From IMCC45349 sp047219225 (GTDB taxonomy: Bacteria; Bacteroidota; Bacteroidia; Flavobacteriales; Flavobacteriaceae): a stretch of 64,000 nucleotides of DNA. A model generated the notes under the pieces. It had not been told where the DNA came from, did no database searches, and saw only the letters and a list, made by a program, of their open reading frames with translations. The translations under genes and the position numbers were made by a program. The stretch spans positions 434,001 through 498,000 of the forward strand of contig NZ_CP178208.1 of NCBI RefSeq assembly GCF_047219225.1, read 5' to 3'. Positions within the stretch are counted from its first letter, which is position 1. Each line of letters starts with the position of its first letter. Below are positions 33,133 to 42,951 of this stretch, in pieces.

Positions 33133-34560
33133 TTAATCCTTAAACAATGTAGCTCTTTTAGTTAAATCTTGAATAAGTTTTTCATCTTCTTCACTCTCTA
33201 ATAAGACATTATAATTCTTCCAAAATTCTTTATTATATGGTTTGCTAGAGAAAATATCGGCATCCCATTTAGAATTTAATTTTTCTTGAATTTGTTCTTT
33301 ATCTAATATTATTTCAGAAAACAAAATTTCTTGTACAGTATAATAATATCGTTGTTCCTTATTATAGCGCTCTTCTTCTTCTTTACTAACTTTTCCACTC
33401 GACTTAAGTCCAACATTTACAAGCTTAGGCGTTTCGTAATAAACATAGTTAGGATACATTTTTCCTTCGTATTCCATATAAGTCATTATTAACTTATGAT
33501 TTATCTGAGTATCAAATAAACGTTTACTTCTTGTTTTTTGAACATCGGAAGCAGCTACAAGTTCATATTCTATTTTTTTAATGGCATAGTTGTCATAATA
33601 AATGTACAACCATCCTTTAGCCTCAAAACCTTCGTTATAAATTCCTTTAGTATCTAATCCTACAAATTCTTTACTATCGGAAATATTAATCTTATATATT
33701 TTACGCTCGTTATCGACTAAAATAGTATCTAACTTAAATTGATGGTGTTCTAAAATATTTTCCCCAAATAGTGCTTTTGGGTTTTTAGAGTTACGTAGTA
33801 AATTTAATTTTCCTTGAAATAAATTGTGTAGTCCGTTTACACGGTTGTCATTCCATTTAATAGACTTTACTAATTGGTTGGTAGTAACACTACTCCTTTT
33901 AATATCCTTAGCTCTAAGCCTTGGTGTATAAGCATTTCTGTTTTTATATGACACATAAGAAAAGATACTATCGACATCTCTTAAATCATAACTTTTCCTT
34001 ACTTGGTCAACATTAACTTTCAAATAATCTTCACTACTTACAGCATAACCAGAATCGTACACTGTAATTGCGCTTTCTATAAGCCATTTAAACTCTACCT
34101 TATTACGTTCTTTATGTCTTAAAAAACCTTTTTGCAGATATGCTGAATCTGGCATATTCACAGCTAACTTCTCCAATGCTTTTAAAACAATATCATTTCC
34201 AGTAGTTGGTCTTGGGTCTGCTACTAACAGTACCTCATCTAAAGTTGCGATATCTTCTTCAAGGTAAATTTCCATACCATCATCAAACTCACTAACTAAA
34301 GTTTTAAAACTTTTATATCCAATAGAAGAAACAACTAATGTATCGTTTTCATGCTCTTGAGGTACTATTAATGCAAATTTACCATCTACATTACTTATAG
34401 TACCTATAGTCGTATTTTGCACATATACACTTGCACTTTCTACAGGAAGTAATGTCCCAAAATCAACAATCTTATTTTTCAGCTCTATTTGAGAGAACCC
34501 AAAGCAACTAAAAAACAGAGCTGCTAAAAACATGAGTTGTTTATATTTATTATTCATCAT
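33133..34560 (-). CDS. Exported protein with carboxypeptidase-regulatory-like domain
   Basis: The start is taken at the ATG pair 34555-34560, giving a signal peptide ending FSCFGFSQ; an upstream frame start at 34596 adds a hydrophilic extension before the signal and is less likely. Residues about 25-110 form a CarboxypepD_reg-like beta-sandwich (VDFGTLLPVESASVYVQNT, then ISNVDGKFALIVP, then SSIGYKSF), as found at the N-terminus of SusC/TonB receptors, but the rest has no receptor barrel signature. The remaining 370 residues are an uncharacterised beta-rich region with YYDNYAIKKIEYE. It is probably periplasmic or outer-membrane associated. It is downstream of the acyl-CoA dehydrogenase gene. 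Confidence 0.78.
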   Translation of the reverse strand: MMNNKYKQLMFLAALFFSCFGFSQIELKNKIVDFGTLLPVESASVYVQNTTIGTISNVDGKFALIVPQEHENDTLVVSSIGYKSFKTLVSEFDDGMEIYLEEDIATLDEVLLVADPRPTTGNDIVLKALEKLAVNMPDSAYLQKGFLRHKERNKVEFKWLIESAITVYDSGYAVSSEDYLKVNVDQVRKSYDLRDVDSIFSYVSYKNRNAYTPRLRAKDIKRSSVTTNQLVKSIKWNDNRVNGLHNLFQGKLNLLRNSKNPKALFGENILEHHQFKLDTILVDNERKIYKINISDSKEFVGLDTKGIYNEGFEAKGWLYIYYDNYAIKKIEYELVAASDVQKTRSKRLFDTQINHKLIMTYMEYEGKMYPNYVYYETPKLVNVGLKSSGKVSKEEEERYNKEQRYYYTVQEILFSEIILDKEQIQEKLNSKWDADIFSSKPYNKEFWKNYNVLLESEEDEKLIQDLTKRATLFKD

Positions 34561-34594
34561 ATATCTTAATACATTCATTGTTCTCAAAAATAAC

Positions 34595-34733
34595 AAACCA
34601 ACTACGTTGCTGACTTGTAACTCTTTTTATCTATTATCATTTTTGCGATACGAAAACACATTTTCGTAAAAAATGATAAACCAACTATGTTGCTGGCTTG
34701 TAACTCTTTTTATCTATTATCATTTTTGCGATA
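34595..34733. repeat. Direct duplication of the 3' end of the acyl-CoA dehydrogenase gene
   Basis: 56 bases at 34595-34650 recur at 34678-34733 with two mismatches (offset 83). The right copy holds the last 16 codons of the gene; the left copy still encodes IAKMIIDKKSYKSAT and a stop in the downstream region. Confidence 0.9.
34636..34677. other. Bipartite hairpin between the duplicated segments
   Basis: Outer arms ATCATTTTT/AAAAATGAT and inner arms TACGAAAA/TTTTCGTA pair perfectly around loop CACA, with one four-base bulge GCGA. There is no T-run downstream on the minus strand, so it may act in message stability rather than as a standard terminator. Confidence 0.6.
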
Positions 34734-35851
34734 ATCTCCTTTAAGATTTCAGAAGTCCCTCCTCCAATTGGACCTAAACGACTATCTCTTAACAATCTAG
34801 CTAATGGATAGTCTTCCATATAACCATATCCTCCTAAGAATTGTAAACACCCATAAGCAACTTCATCAGCCATTTTCGTTGATTTCATCTTTGAAATCGT
34901 AGCTTCTTTTACTGCATAAGTGTTATTATTAAGCATATTAGCTACCATATAATTATATGATTTACACATCTCCATATCTGCATAAAGCTCAACATACTTA
35001 TGTCTTAAAGCTTGATATTTATCAATCGTCTTTCCAAATGCTGAACGTTCAGACATATATTGTAAGGTATAATCCAACGCATATTCTGCTCTAGCATGTG
35101 CATTAACTCCCATAACCAAACGCTCTAAAGCAAAATGCTGCATAATATACGGAAACCCTTTTCCTTCATCTCCCATTAAATTACTTGCAGGAATTATTAC
35201 ATTATCAAAGGCGATTTCTGCTGTGTCACTTGCTCTCCAACCTAACTTATCCAATTTTGAAGATGAAATTCCTGGAGTATCTCTATCTATAATAAACATA
35301 CTAATACCTTTATTACCTAGCTCTGGAGCTGTTTTAGCTGCAACTACTAAATAATCGCTATAAATTCCGTTAGTTATAAATGTTTTAGATCCATTAATAA
35401 CATAACTATCACCTTGTTTTACGGCAGTAGTTCGCATTCCCGCTACATCACTTCCACCAAAAGGTTCAGTTATACATAAACAGCCTATTTTTTGACCTAG
35501 TATACTTGGTGCTAAATATTTTTCTTTAATTTCATGACTTCCCTCTTTATTAAGGTGTGTCATTGCTAAATAAACATGCGCCCAAATAGCTGCTGCAAAT
35601 CCGCCTGAATTAATCTTTTGAAGTTCTTCTAATAAAATAACAGTATAAAACACGTCTAATTCAAGTCCTCCATACATTTCTGGATAAGGCAGACCTAAGT
35701 ATCCCATTTCTCCAAACTTCTCCCAAATAAACCTATCAATGGTTCCTGTTTCTTCCCATTTATCTATATGCGGAGTTACTTCTTTTTTAAGAAATTCTTT
35801 TAGACTGTCTCTAAATAATTGATGTTCTTCAGTGAAGTACATTTGGCTCAT
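34685..35851 (-). CDS. Acyl-CoA dehydrogenase family protein
   Basis: This FAD-dependent dehydrogenase introduces the alpha-beta double bond into acyl-CoA. 388 residues with all three family domains: CITEPFGGSDVAGM (FAD-binding middle domain, about 127-140), WRASDTAEIAFDNV and the C-terminal QFLGGYGYMEDYPL and RDSRLGPIGGGTSEI. The catalytic Glu position of medium-chain enzymes (EGTSE-type) is Gly here; the alternative base as in isovaleryl-CoA-type enzymes may be the Glu of FALERLVMG. The chain-length preference is not determinable. It is followed by a duplicated copy of its own 3' end. Confidence 0.92.
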   Translation of the reverse strand: MSQMYFTEEHQLFRDSLKEFLKKEVTPHIDKWEETGTIDRFIWEKFGEMGYLGLPYPEMYGGLELDVFYTVILLEELQKINSGGFAAAIWAHVYLAMTHLNKEGSHEIKEKYLAPSILGQKIGCLCITEPFGGSDVAGMRTTAVKQGDSYVINGSKTFITNGIYSDYLVVAAKTAPELGNKGISMFIIDRDTPGISSSKLDKLGWRASDTAEIAFDNVIIPASNLMGDEGKGFPYIMQHFALERLVMGVNAHARAEYALDYTLQYMSERSAFGKTIDKYQALRHKYVELYADMEMCKSYNYMVANMLNNNTYAVKEATISKMKSTKMADEVAYGCLQFLGGYGYMEDYPLARLLRDSRLGPIGGGTSEILKEIIAKMIIDKKSYKPAT

Positions 35852-35866
35852 AACTTTACAATTTTA

Positions 35867-36733
35867 TTATAGCACCAAATATAATTTAATTATCTCAATT
35901 TTATCCCTTGGAAAATCTTTAACTTTTATTAATTCTTCTAAAGATTTGTATCCTTCTCTAAGTGTTCGTTGGTCTATAATCTCGTAAGCCAATTCATAAT
36001 CAATATGCTGAATAGTTACTAATTGTTCAATAGTAGCATTATTAAGATTAATCTTTTGAATTTGTCTAGGTGTCTTAACTGTAAAGTCGTTTTTTAATCT
36101 TTCGATTACTTCTGGAGATAATCCATAAACATCTTGTAACTGAACATCTGCAATAAAACCACCTTTGAATTTATTCCTAAACTTAATAATTCTTTCAGAT
36201 AGCGCTTTTCCAATACCATTTACACGTTCTAATTGCTTTGCTGTTGTTTTATTTAAATCTAACTTTTGTTCAAACGTCTTAGGTGTATTATAACTTTTTG
36301 AATAGTTATTACTCTTTAGTTTAGGGTTTGTCACCCAATCTGGAAACTTAAAGTAAGGCGCTATTTTATTTAGTAATGTATCTGAAACCTGAGTAACTTC
36401 TTGAAACTGACTTGAAGAATTAATCCATTTACCTTGCTCTCTAAACTTAAGCAACCTATCAATCTCCTCATTACTCATTCCTAAAGTATAGCCTTTATAA
36501 TCTGTTATGTAGTTTGGATTAAACGGATAAATTTTAGGTTTTTGTTGTTCTAAAGCAATTTGTTTGAGTGAATCAATTTCTGCTATAAAAGCCTTGTTAC
36601 TATCTGAATCGCTCAATATTTTTTCATTAGGAATATCTATAAAAAAATAAAGGCATTGTATAACAACAATAATTATTATTAAAAGTAAAATCCCACTTCG
36701 TTGCTTTTTAGAAAAGTAAAAGTGGGATTTCAT
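35867..36733 (-). CDS. Membrane-anchored helix-hairpin-helix (ComEA-like) protein
   Basis: 288 residues. One N-terminal membrane segment (GILLLIIIIVVIQCLYFFI, about 14-32), a linker, then repeated helix-hairpin-helix DNA-binding motifs: LDLNKTTAKQLERVNGIGKALSERI (split here for clarity) around 157-180 and KINLNNATIEQLVTIQHIDY around 228-247. ComEA proteins bind incoming DNA in the periplasm during transformation; the flavobacterial form is widespread and its role in uptake is not proven. It sits 15 bases upstream of the acyl-CoA dehydrogenase start and 18 downstream of the symporter. Confidence 0.82.
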   Translation of the reverse strand: MKSHFYFSKKQRSGILLLIIIIVVIQCLYFFIDIPNEKILSDSDSNKAFIAEIDSLKQIALEQQKPKIYPFNPNYITDYKGYTLGMSNEEIDRLLKFREQGKWINSSSQFQEVTQVSDTLLNKIAPYFKFPDWVTNPKLKSNNYSKSYNTPKTFEQKLDLNKTTAKQLERVNGIGKALSERIIKFRNKFKGGFIADVQLQDVYGLSPEVIERLKNDFTVKTPRQIQKINLNNATIEQLVTIQHIDYELAYEIIDQRTLREGYKSLEELIKVKDFPRDKIEIIKLYLVL

Positions 36734-36751
36734 ATATTTTAATTTTAGATG

Positions 36752-38338
36752 TTATTCCTTTTTAGCCTTTATAGCTGCCATATATTTATTAAGTTCATCC
36801 TTAACCTTTGGCGCTAACAATACAATACCAATCATGTTTGGTACCATCATCGCGAAAATCATGGCATCAGAGAAACCAATTACTGACCCTAAACTTGCAG
36901 CAGCTCCAATAATTACAAACAAACAGAAAATTACTTTATAAGCATACTCCATTTTTTTAGAACGACCGAATAAATATGCCCAACCTTGGAATCCATAATA
37001 TGACCAAGAAATCATTGTACTAAATGCAAATAATACTACAGCAACAGTTAACACATAAGGGAACCATGAAATTGCAGATTCAAAAGCACCTGAAGTTAAT
37101 AAAATTGCTTGTGCATCATTTAAACCTGCATTTGCAGCAGTAACATTACCTGTAATAATTAACACTAATGCTGTCATTGTACAAACTACAACTGTATCAA
37201 TAAAAGGTTCTAATAACGCTACCATTCCTTCAGAAGCAGCATATTTAGTCTTTACAGCAGAGTGCGCAATAGATGCCGAACCAACACCTGCTTCGTTAGA
37301 GAATGCTGCTCTTCTAAATCCTTGTACTAAAACACCAATAGCTCCACCAGCAATACCTTCAGGACTAAATGCGCCATTAAATATTTGCATAAATGCATCA
37401 CCAATCATATTAAAGTTAGCAAAAATCACAAATAAAGAAGCTGCTACATAAATAACCACCATAAAAGGTACAATCTTATCTGTAACCTTAGCAATTTTCT
37501 TAATACCACCAATAATTACAATACCTACTAATACAGCCATTACTAACCCAAACAACCATCCTTTACCATGAATAAAAGACGCTTCTCCTCCAGTAATATT
37601 CTCTACTAATTGGAAAGCTTGGTTTACTTGGAACATGTTTCCACCTCCAAACGAACCTCCAATTACAAATACTGCAAATAACGCAGCTAAGACTTTACCT
37701 AGAGATTTATTTTTCAATCCTTTTGTTAAGTAATACATAGGACCACCATACACAGTTCCATTTTCATCAATATCTCTATACTTAACACCTAACGTACATT
37801 CAACAAATTTTGAAGCCATTCCTAATAAACCAGCAACAATCATCCAAAATGTAGCTCCAGCTCCACCAATAGACACAGCAATTGCAACACCTGCAATATT
37901 ACCTAGTCCAACTGTTGCAGATAAAGCAGCAGTCAATGCTTGGAAGTGCGATACTTCTCCTTCATGTCCTTCTATAGCAGCAGTTTCAATTGAATCTCCT
38001 CCTGGAGTTGGATCACCAGCTACTGGCATTGACTCATGATGATCGATATCATCATACTTTCCTCTAACAATATTAATAGAAGTTAATATTCCTCTAAAAT
38101 TTATAAACTTGAAATAAACAGTAAAGTATAATGCTCCTAATATTAATGGAAATAACACCCAAAATACTTTTACTCCACCTCCAAAATCAATTTGATAAAA
38201 AATGAAGCTTACAAACCATCCTGTTGCAGCACCAAATTTTTCATCAATTATTTGGTCAACTCCTTTATCGGCAGCTTCTTGAGCAAAGGTTAAAACAGGT
38301 AAAATTAGAGTAAAAATTGAAAGAAGATATTTCTTCAT
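36752..38338 (-). CDS. Sodium/alanine symporter family protein (AGCS)
   Basis: 528 residues with a signal-like N-terminus (ILPVLTFAQ) and about eleven membrane segments. Family motifs include TAALSATVGLGNIAGVAIAVS (about 135-155) and FRRAAFSNEAGVGSASIAHS. It likely couples alanine or glycine uptake to Na+ at the inner membrane. An extra periplasmic loop rich in charged residues follows the second span (DDIDHHESMPVAGDPTPGG). It is the first of a minus-strand group with the HhH and acyl-CoA dehydrogenase genes; the metabolic link is uncertain. Confidence 0.9.
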   Translation of the reverse strand: MKKYLLSIFTLILPVLTFAQEAADKGVDQIIDEKFGAATGWFVSFIFYQIDFGGGVKVFWVLFPLILGALYFTVYFKFINFRGILTSINIVRGKYDDIDHHESMPVAGDPTPGGDSIETAAIEGHEGEVSHFQALTAALSATVGLGNIAGVAIAVSIGGAGATFWMIVAGLLGMASKFVECTLGVKYRDIDENGTVYGGPMYYLTKGLKNKSLGKVLAALFAVFVIGGSFGGGNMFQVNQAFQLVENITGGEASFIHGKGWLFGLVMAVLVGIVIIGGIKKIAKVTDKIVPFMVVIYVAASLFVIFANFNMIGDAFMQIFNGAFSPEGIAGGAIGVLVQGFRRAAFSNEAGVGSASIAHSAVKTKYAASEGMVALLEPFIDTVVVCTMTALVLIITGNVTAANAGLNDAQAILLTSGAFESAISWFPYVLTVAVVLFAFSTMISWSYYGFQGWAYLFGRSKKMEYAYKVIFCLFVIIGAAASLGSVIGFSDAMIFAMMVPNMIGIVLLAPKVKDELNKYMAAIKAKKE

Positions 38339-38492
38339 AATTATTTAATATTAGTTAGTAGTTTTAATAAAACTTATTAGTTTAAGATAGCAAGATGCTA
38401 AAAAAAAATGAGTTTTTAAAAAATGATTTTAAGTTTAACTATAAAACCAAATTTAAAAACTCTTACAGATAGCTTGATAAAAAAGATCTATT

Positions 38493-39521
38493 TTACTCTA
38501 CTTCAATATTATAAAGCGAGTTTAATTTTTGAATCTGCTCTGGTCTTCCCAATACAATCACCTTAGAGTTAGGCTCTAACATTTGATCTGCTCCTGGGTT
38601 AACAACATAGTCTCCTTCAGGAGTTTTATAACCTATCACATTACATCCAGTTTTACTACGTAAATTTAAGTTAGCTATAGTTTTTACGTGCGATGTATCG
38701 TATAGTTTTTCGACCTCAATTTCTTCTATATTAATAGATGTTTTACCTACTATAGATAAGTTATCTATAAACTCAACCAAATCTGGCACTACTACTAATG
38801 ATGCCATATGATCACCACCAATCATATCTGGTAGTATTACATTATTTGCACCAGCTAATTTTAATTTGCTATAAGTAGTTTCTTGAGAAGCGCGACTAAT
38901 GATACGTATTCTTTTATTGATTTGTCTTGCTGAAAGCACCACAAACAAGTTATCGGAATCATTTGGAAGTGCAGAAATTAAGCAATTCGCTCTATCTAAT
39001 CCTGCTTGTAACAATACTTCATCTTCATTTGCATTTCCTACAATAAATGGCACTAATTCGCTTTGATATTTATCAGCGACCTCTTTATCATTTTCTATAA
39101 CTACAAATGGTCTATTATGAGCTAAAAGCTTTTTAGCAGCTTGTCTTCCATTTCTTCCATAACCACAAATAATAATGTGATTTGACATTGCATCAATCTT
39201 TTTTTGCATCTTTTTCTGTTTTAATTCTTCAACATCATTTTTTGTAATTATGTATTCGGTAATTACTTTAATAGCATAACCAACTATAACAACACTAGCA
39301 AGTATTAAAAAAATAGTAAAAACCTTGGACTCATCGTCTAAAATAATAGCCTCTTCAAACCCAACTGTTGTAATTGTAATTACTGTCATATACACAGCAT
39401 CAATCCAAGAAGCATTAGATAATGTTTTATATCCAACAACACCAATACCTAATAGTGTAATTAATAAAATTACAGCTGTATTAATCTTAGATCTAAATAC
39501 TTTTAATAATGGGTTGCTCAT
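38493..39521 (-). CDS. Two-span potassium channel with RCK (TrkA-N/TrkA-C) domains
   Basis: 342 residues. Membrane span 1 (about 15-33), pore helix and selectivity region ITTVGFEEA (50-58), span 2 (about 66-90), then a cytosolic RCK domain with Rossmann motif IIICGYGRNGRQAA (116-129) and a TrkA-C domain (about 250-342). It gates K+ flux in response to a cytosolic ligand such as a nucleotide or divalent cation. The filter reads T-V-G-F-E where most channels have TVGYG or TVGFG, so conduction or selectivity may be altered. It overlaps no gene; the PspC gene lies 3 bases upstream, in an operon with DUF2851. Confidence 0.88.
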   Translation of the reverse strand: MSNPLLKVFRSKINTAVILLITLLGIGVVGYKTLSNASWIDAVYMTVITITTVGFEEAIILDDESKVFTIFLILASVVIVGYAIKVITEYIITKNDVEELKQKKMQKKIDAMSNHIIICGYGRNGRQAAKKLLAHNRPFVVIENDKEVADKYQSELVPFIVGNANEDEVLLQAGLDRANCLISALPNDSDNLFVVLSARQINKRIRIISRASQETTYSKLKLAGANNVILPDMIGGDHMASLVVVPDLVEFIDNLSIVGKTSINIEEIEVEKLYDTSHVKTIANLNLRSKTGCNVIGYKTPEGDYVVNPGADQMLEPNSKVIVLGRPEQIQKLNSLYNIEVE

Positions 39522-39524
39522 AAA

Positions 39525-39752
39525 TTACAAATCGAAAACTGAGGTTCTTTTGGTATAAATTAAATCTTTTATTCGCATCCAAAAAGCTATAAACAAATAG
39601 AGTGCAAATCCAAAGCCTAATGTAACAAAAGTTAGATAAATAAAAGATGTTCTAACTACTTTCGCTCTCATACCTAAACGGTCTGCTATACGTTGGCAAA
39701 CATAATAACCATGTTTTTGCAAATAGAGTAATAGCTTATAGAAATAATTCAT
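39525..39752 (-). CDS. PspC domain small membrane protein
   Basis: 75 residues: a PspC-like core (YYVCQRIADRLGMRAKVVRTSFIYLTFV, positions about 17-44, quoted in short) followed by a hydrophobic membrane span and a basic tail. In Gamma-proteobacteria PspC works with PspB in the phage-shock response; in Bacteroidota the small form occurs alone. It lies 3 bases upstream of the K+ channel gene and 8 bases after the DUF2851 stop, so the three are one transcript. Confidence 0.85.
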   Translation of the reverse strand: MNYFYKLLLYLQKHGYYVCQRIADRLGMRAKVVRTSFIYLTFVTLGFGFALYLFIAFWMRIKDLIYTKRTSVFDL

Positions 39753-39760
39753 GCTGCAAT

Positions 39761-41035
39761 TTACATATTTCGGTTTAAAAGAACACTACCTACAGCACAT
39801 TGTAAGCATTTATTTTTTGAGCAATATTCATTCTTTAACTCTAATAAAGCTTGTGATTGAAAAGCCGACTTAAAGATTGGTTTCAAATTGCTAAATCCTT
39901 TAATAATATTATTCTTCTCTAAGGCAACAACACTTAAAACAGCAATCAACTCATTATCAACACTTTTCCCTTGGTATTTTGCATAACTAAACTTTAAAGG
40001 CACAACTGTATTTATTATTAATAAGTCTATAAATGCCTTGGATAATTTCTTTTTAGAAGCCTTGGACGTTTTAGTAAAAGTATAATACGTCTCCCAAAAT
40101 CTGGATGTAGAAACTTCGAAAATCCTATATATTTCTTCTATGCTATTTGTATTAATTATCTCTGAAAATAAATTTTGTTTTGTGCTATATAACATAGCTA
40201 ATTGTGACAACCTTATAGTAGGAAAATTTAGTGGTCGTAATCTAAAAAACTGAATTGGCAACACACCTTTATTAGACAACCTAAATTTTTGTTTTAAAAA
40301 TTGATACTCCTCTTTTAAATCTGTGTAATAAGCTACCTCTAAATCTTGTTCTAACAGGTTTGCTTGTCCAAAAAATAATGCCTCAAGACTTATAGGTTTG
40401 TGTAATTTTCTAATAATAGAAAAATCAAAAGAATCACTCAAACTAAAAAAAGCATCACTATTTACTTTTAATCCAAAGTTCTTACAAAGCATTTTAAATA
40501 ATACAGCTTCCCAATCATTTTTTGAAGCTTCAAGTAAACCATTTATATCATCGTATTTCCTTTCCAAACGTTCAAAATATAATCGCTCTAACCAATTATG
40601 AAGTGTAAAATCATCAATAAGGTGAAAATCATTTTCGCAATTAATCCATTTTCTTTTTTTATTAAATAATTGCTGAAAATTTTCGATTGATTTGGGTTGA
40701 ACATATGATTTAAGTTCTAATGTTGGAATTTCTGTATTATCCTTTCTAAAAACTTCAACATCGTGTTCCCAAACTATATGTAGTATTACATTATCATAAG
40801 CTCTATCTTTCTCATGATTATGAATAAACCAATCACTAGACTTAATGTGGATTTCGACATTTCCAGCCCAAAGCTGATTGTCTATTTCTAATTTTGCATT
40901 AAAAAAATCTGGTCCTGAATTTTTATTATGCTCACCAACGTTATGAATTATTATTTGCTGATTATTAGTAGTTTTAAGGTTTGATACATTAAACTTTTTA
41001 TACTTCCATAAGTAGTGTAGAAAATCCTCATTCAT
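39761..41035 (-). CDS. DUF2851 family protein
   Basis: 424 residues, cytosolic, no signal peptide. N-terminal family hallmark MNEDFLHYLWKYKKF and GEHNKNSGPDFFNAKLEIDNQLWAGNVEIHIKSSDW, a possible nuclease-like GPDF/E-x-H set, and a C-terminal cysteine cluster CSKNKCLQCAVG. The family is common in Bacteroidota and uncharacterised. It is the first gene of the DUF2851-pspC-channel operon. Confidence 0.85.
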   Translation of the reverse strand: MNEDFLHYLWKYKKFNVSNLKTTNNQQIIIHNVGEHNKNSGPDFFNAKLEIDNQLWAGNVEIHIKSSDWFIHNHEKDRAYDNVILHIVWEHDVEVFRKDNTEIPTLELKSYVQPKSIENFQQLFNKKRKWINCENDFHLIDDFTLHNWLERLYFERLERKYDDINGLLEASKNDWEAVLFKMLCKNFGLKVNSDAFFSLSDSFDFSIIRKLHKPISLEALFFGQANLLEQDLEVAYYTDLKEEYQFLKQKFRLSNKGVLPIQFFRLRPLNFPTIRLSQLAMLYSTKQNLFSEIINTNSIEEIYRIFEVSTSRFWETYYTFTKTSKASKKKLSKAFIDLLIINTVVPLKFSYAKYQGKSVDNELIAVLSVVALEKNNIIKGFSNLKPIFKSAFQSQALLELKNEYCSKNKCLQCAVGSVLLNRNM

Positions 41036-41163
41036 AATTCTAAGTTAGAAAAAATAATCGTAACCATTTGATTTTATGATGACTTACATATAATTTTAAT
41101 CAAACAAAAACATTTCAGTTTTTAATTATTAAATTCGTCCTAAACGATTTTAAACTCCATTTC

Positions 41164-42051
41164 ATGATTTTAGACAAAAGAATCCCTTTCAGCTATTGGT
41201 TTAGTAAGATAAAATGGGACATTCTAATTGTAACACTATTTTCTATAATTACTTATTTAGTTTCTGAATACGCTTTTGAAATTAACATTCCTTCTAGCAT
41301 TGGTGCTTTTCTGGGAACAGCAATTGCATTACTATTATCTTTTAAGCTAAGTCAATCTTATGACAGGTGGTGGGAAGCTCGTAAAATTTGGGGAGCAATT
41401 GTTAACGACTCTAGAACTCTTACAATACAAGTAAAGCAGTTTTGTATAAAAAAAGATCATGAATTAATTAACACTATTGCAAACCGACAAATTGCTTGGT
41501 GCTATAGTTTAGGGCAAAATTTAAGACAACAAAACGCTCTAGACAATATTAGTTTGTACATAAATGATAATGAATACAATAGTTTAAAAAAACACTCTAA
41601 TGTGCCTTTAGCACTTTTAGACCATCATTCAAAAAACACTAAAACTTTATTAGACACAAAACATTTAAGTAAGTTTGAACATATGCAAATAGACAATACT
41701 ATTGTTAGACTTTGTGCTTCTATGGGAAAAGCAGAACGTATAAAAAATACAGCTTTCCCTAAAACATATAGACTGACTTTACACCTATTTATTTATGTGT
41801 TTTTAGCAGCTTTATTCTTTTCTTTAAACAACCTTCCATATTTGCTCGAAGTTCCGTTGCTCATCTTTATTGCTATTCCATTCTTTTTATTAGAAAAAAT
41901 AGCATTTACCATACAAGACCCTTTTGAAAACAGACCAACAGATACAGCTATGACTAGTATAGCTAGAACCATAGAAATAAATATTAAACAACTATTAGAG
42001 CATGACGATATACCTCAACCTTTATCGCCAGAGAAATACTATATGCTTTAA
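41164..42051 (+). CDS. Bestrophin family anion channel protein
   Basis: 295 residues with four membrane spans and the family hallmark SQSYDRWWEARKIWGAIVND (about 61-80). Bacterial bestrophins form pentameric inner-membrane channels, mostly cation-selective in the Klebsiella homologue and anion-selective in others, so selectivity is not assigned. It is divergent from the DUF2851 gene and 17 bases upstream of the cyclophilin gene. Confidence 0.88.
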   Translation: MILDKRIPFSYWFSKIKWDILIVTLFSIITYLVSEYAFEINIPSSIGAFLGTAIALLLSFKLSQSYDRWWEARKIWGAIVNDSRTLTIQVKQFCIKKDHELINTIANRQIAWCYSLGQNLRQQNALDNISLYINDNEYNSLKKHSNVPLALLDHHSKNTKTLLDTKHLSKFEHMQIDNTIVRLCASMGKAERIKNTAFPKTYRLTLHLFIYVFLAALFFSLNNLPYLLEVPLLIFIAIPFFLLEKIAFTIQDPFENRPTDTAMTSIARTIEINIKQLLEHDDIPQPLSPEKYYML

Positions 42052-42068
42052 AAACCAATAATTAACTC

Positions 42069-42896
42069 ATGAAACATTTTATAAAATCGGTAATTATACT
42101 GTCACTTGTATTTTGCTTTTCCAGCTTTAAACAGCAAGACGAACAAGCAAAAAAAGATAAACGTATAAAAGTAAAAATGATAACTACTCATGGCACCATG
42201 CTATTAGCACTTTACAACGAAACTCCTAAGCATCGTGATAATTTTGTAAAATTAGTTAACGAAAAGAAATATGACAGTTTATTATTTCATCGTGTTATTA
42301 ATGAATTTATGATTCAAGGAGGTGATATAGATAGTAAAAATGCAAAAAAAGGAGAAGCTTTAGGCGCTGGAGATTTACCTTATCAAGTAGATGCTGAGTT
42401 TGTACCAACCCTATTTCATAAAAAAGGTGCATTAGCTGCAGCACGTGATGGAAATGCTGCAAGAGTTTCAAGTAGTATGCAGTTTTATATAGTTCAAGGA
42501 AAAGTTAAAAATGACAGTACTTTAATTGTTGATGAAAAACGCATTAATGGTTGGTTAGCCGAAAACTACACTTTAAATATGCCAGAAAATAACGAAATTA
42601 AAATAGCTCTAGATAAAGCTATGGAAGATGAGGATTATGGCAATTACCAAAAATTATATAAACAAATTAAGGACAAAGCCAAAACCTACACATTTGATAA
42701 ATATGTGATTCCTCAAGCACATCGCGAAGTTTATAAAACCATTGGAGGCACACCTTTTCTAGATCAAAATTACACTGTTTTTGGTGAATTACTTAAAGGA
42801 TTTGAAGTATTAGACAAGATAGCTGGTGTAGAAACTAATGATATGAACAGACCACATGAAGATGTTCGTATTTTAAGTATGCGTATTGTAAAATAA
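42069..42896 (+). CDS. Exported cyclophilin-type peptidyl-prolyl isomerase
   Basis: 275 residues, N-terminal signal/lipid-like leader (ILSLVFCFSSFKQQ). Cyclophilin core: MITTHGTMLLALYNETP, LLFHRVINEFMIQGGD (FHRV with the catalytic Arg, IQGGD), and GALAAARDGN. About 70 residues (about 150-215) are inserted before the final strands (TVFGELLKGFEVLDKIA), a common feature in Flavobacteria. It assists proline isomerisation in the periplasm. It may be co-transcribed with bestrophin. Confidence 0.9.
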   Translation: MKHFIKSVIILSLVFCFSSFKQQDEQAKKDKRIKVKMITTHGTMLLALYNETPKHRDNFVKLVNEKKYDSLLFHRVINEFMIQGGDIDSKNAKKGEALGAGDLPYQVDAEFVPTLFHKKGALAAARDGNAARVSSSMQFYIVQGKVKNDSTLIVDEKRINGWLAENYTLNMPENNEIKIALDKAMEDEDYGNYQKLYKQIKDKAKTYTFDKYVIPQAHREVYKTIGGTPFLDQNYTVFGELLKGFEVLDKIAGVETNDMNRPHEDVRILSMRIVK

Positions 42897-42951
42897 ATTA
42901 CGTATATCTACGTATTGATTTTGTAACACTAAAAAGCTAACTTCGTTTAAC

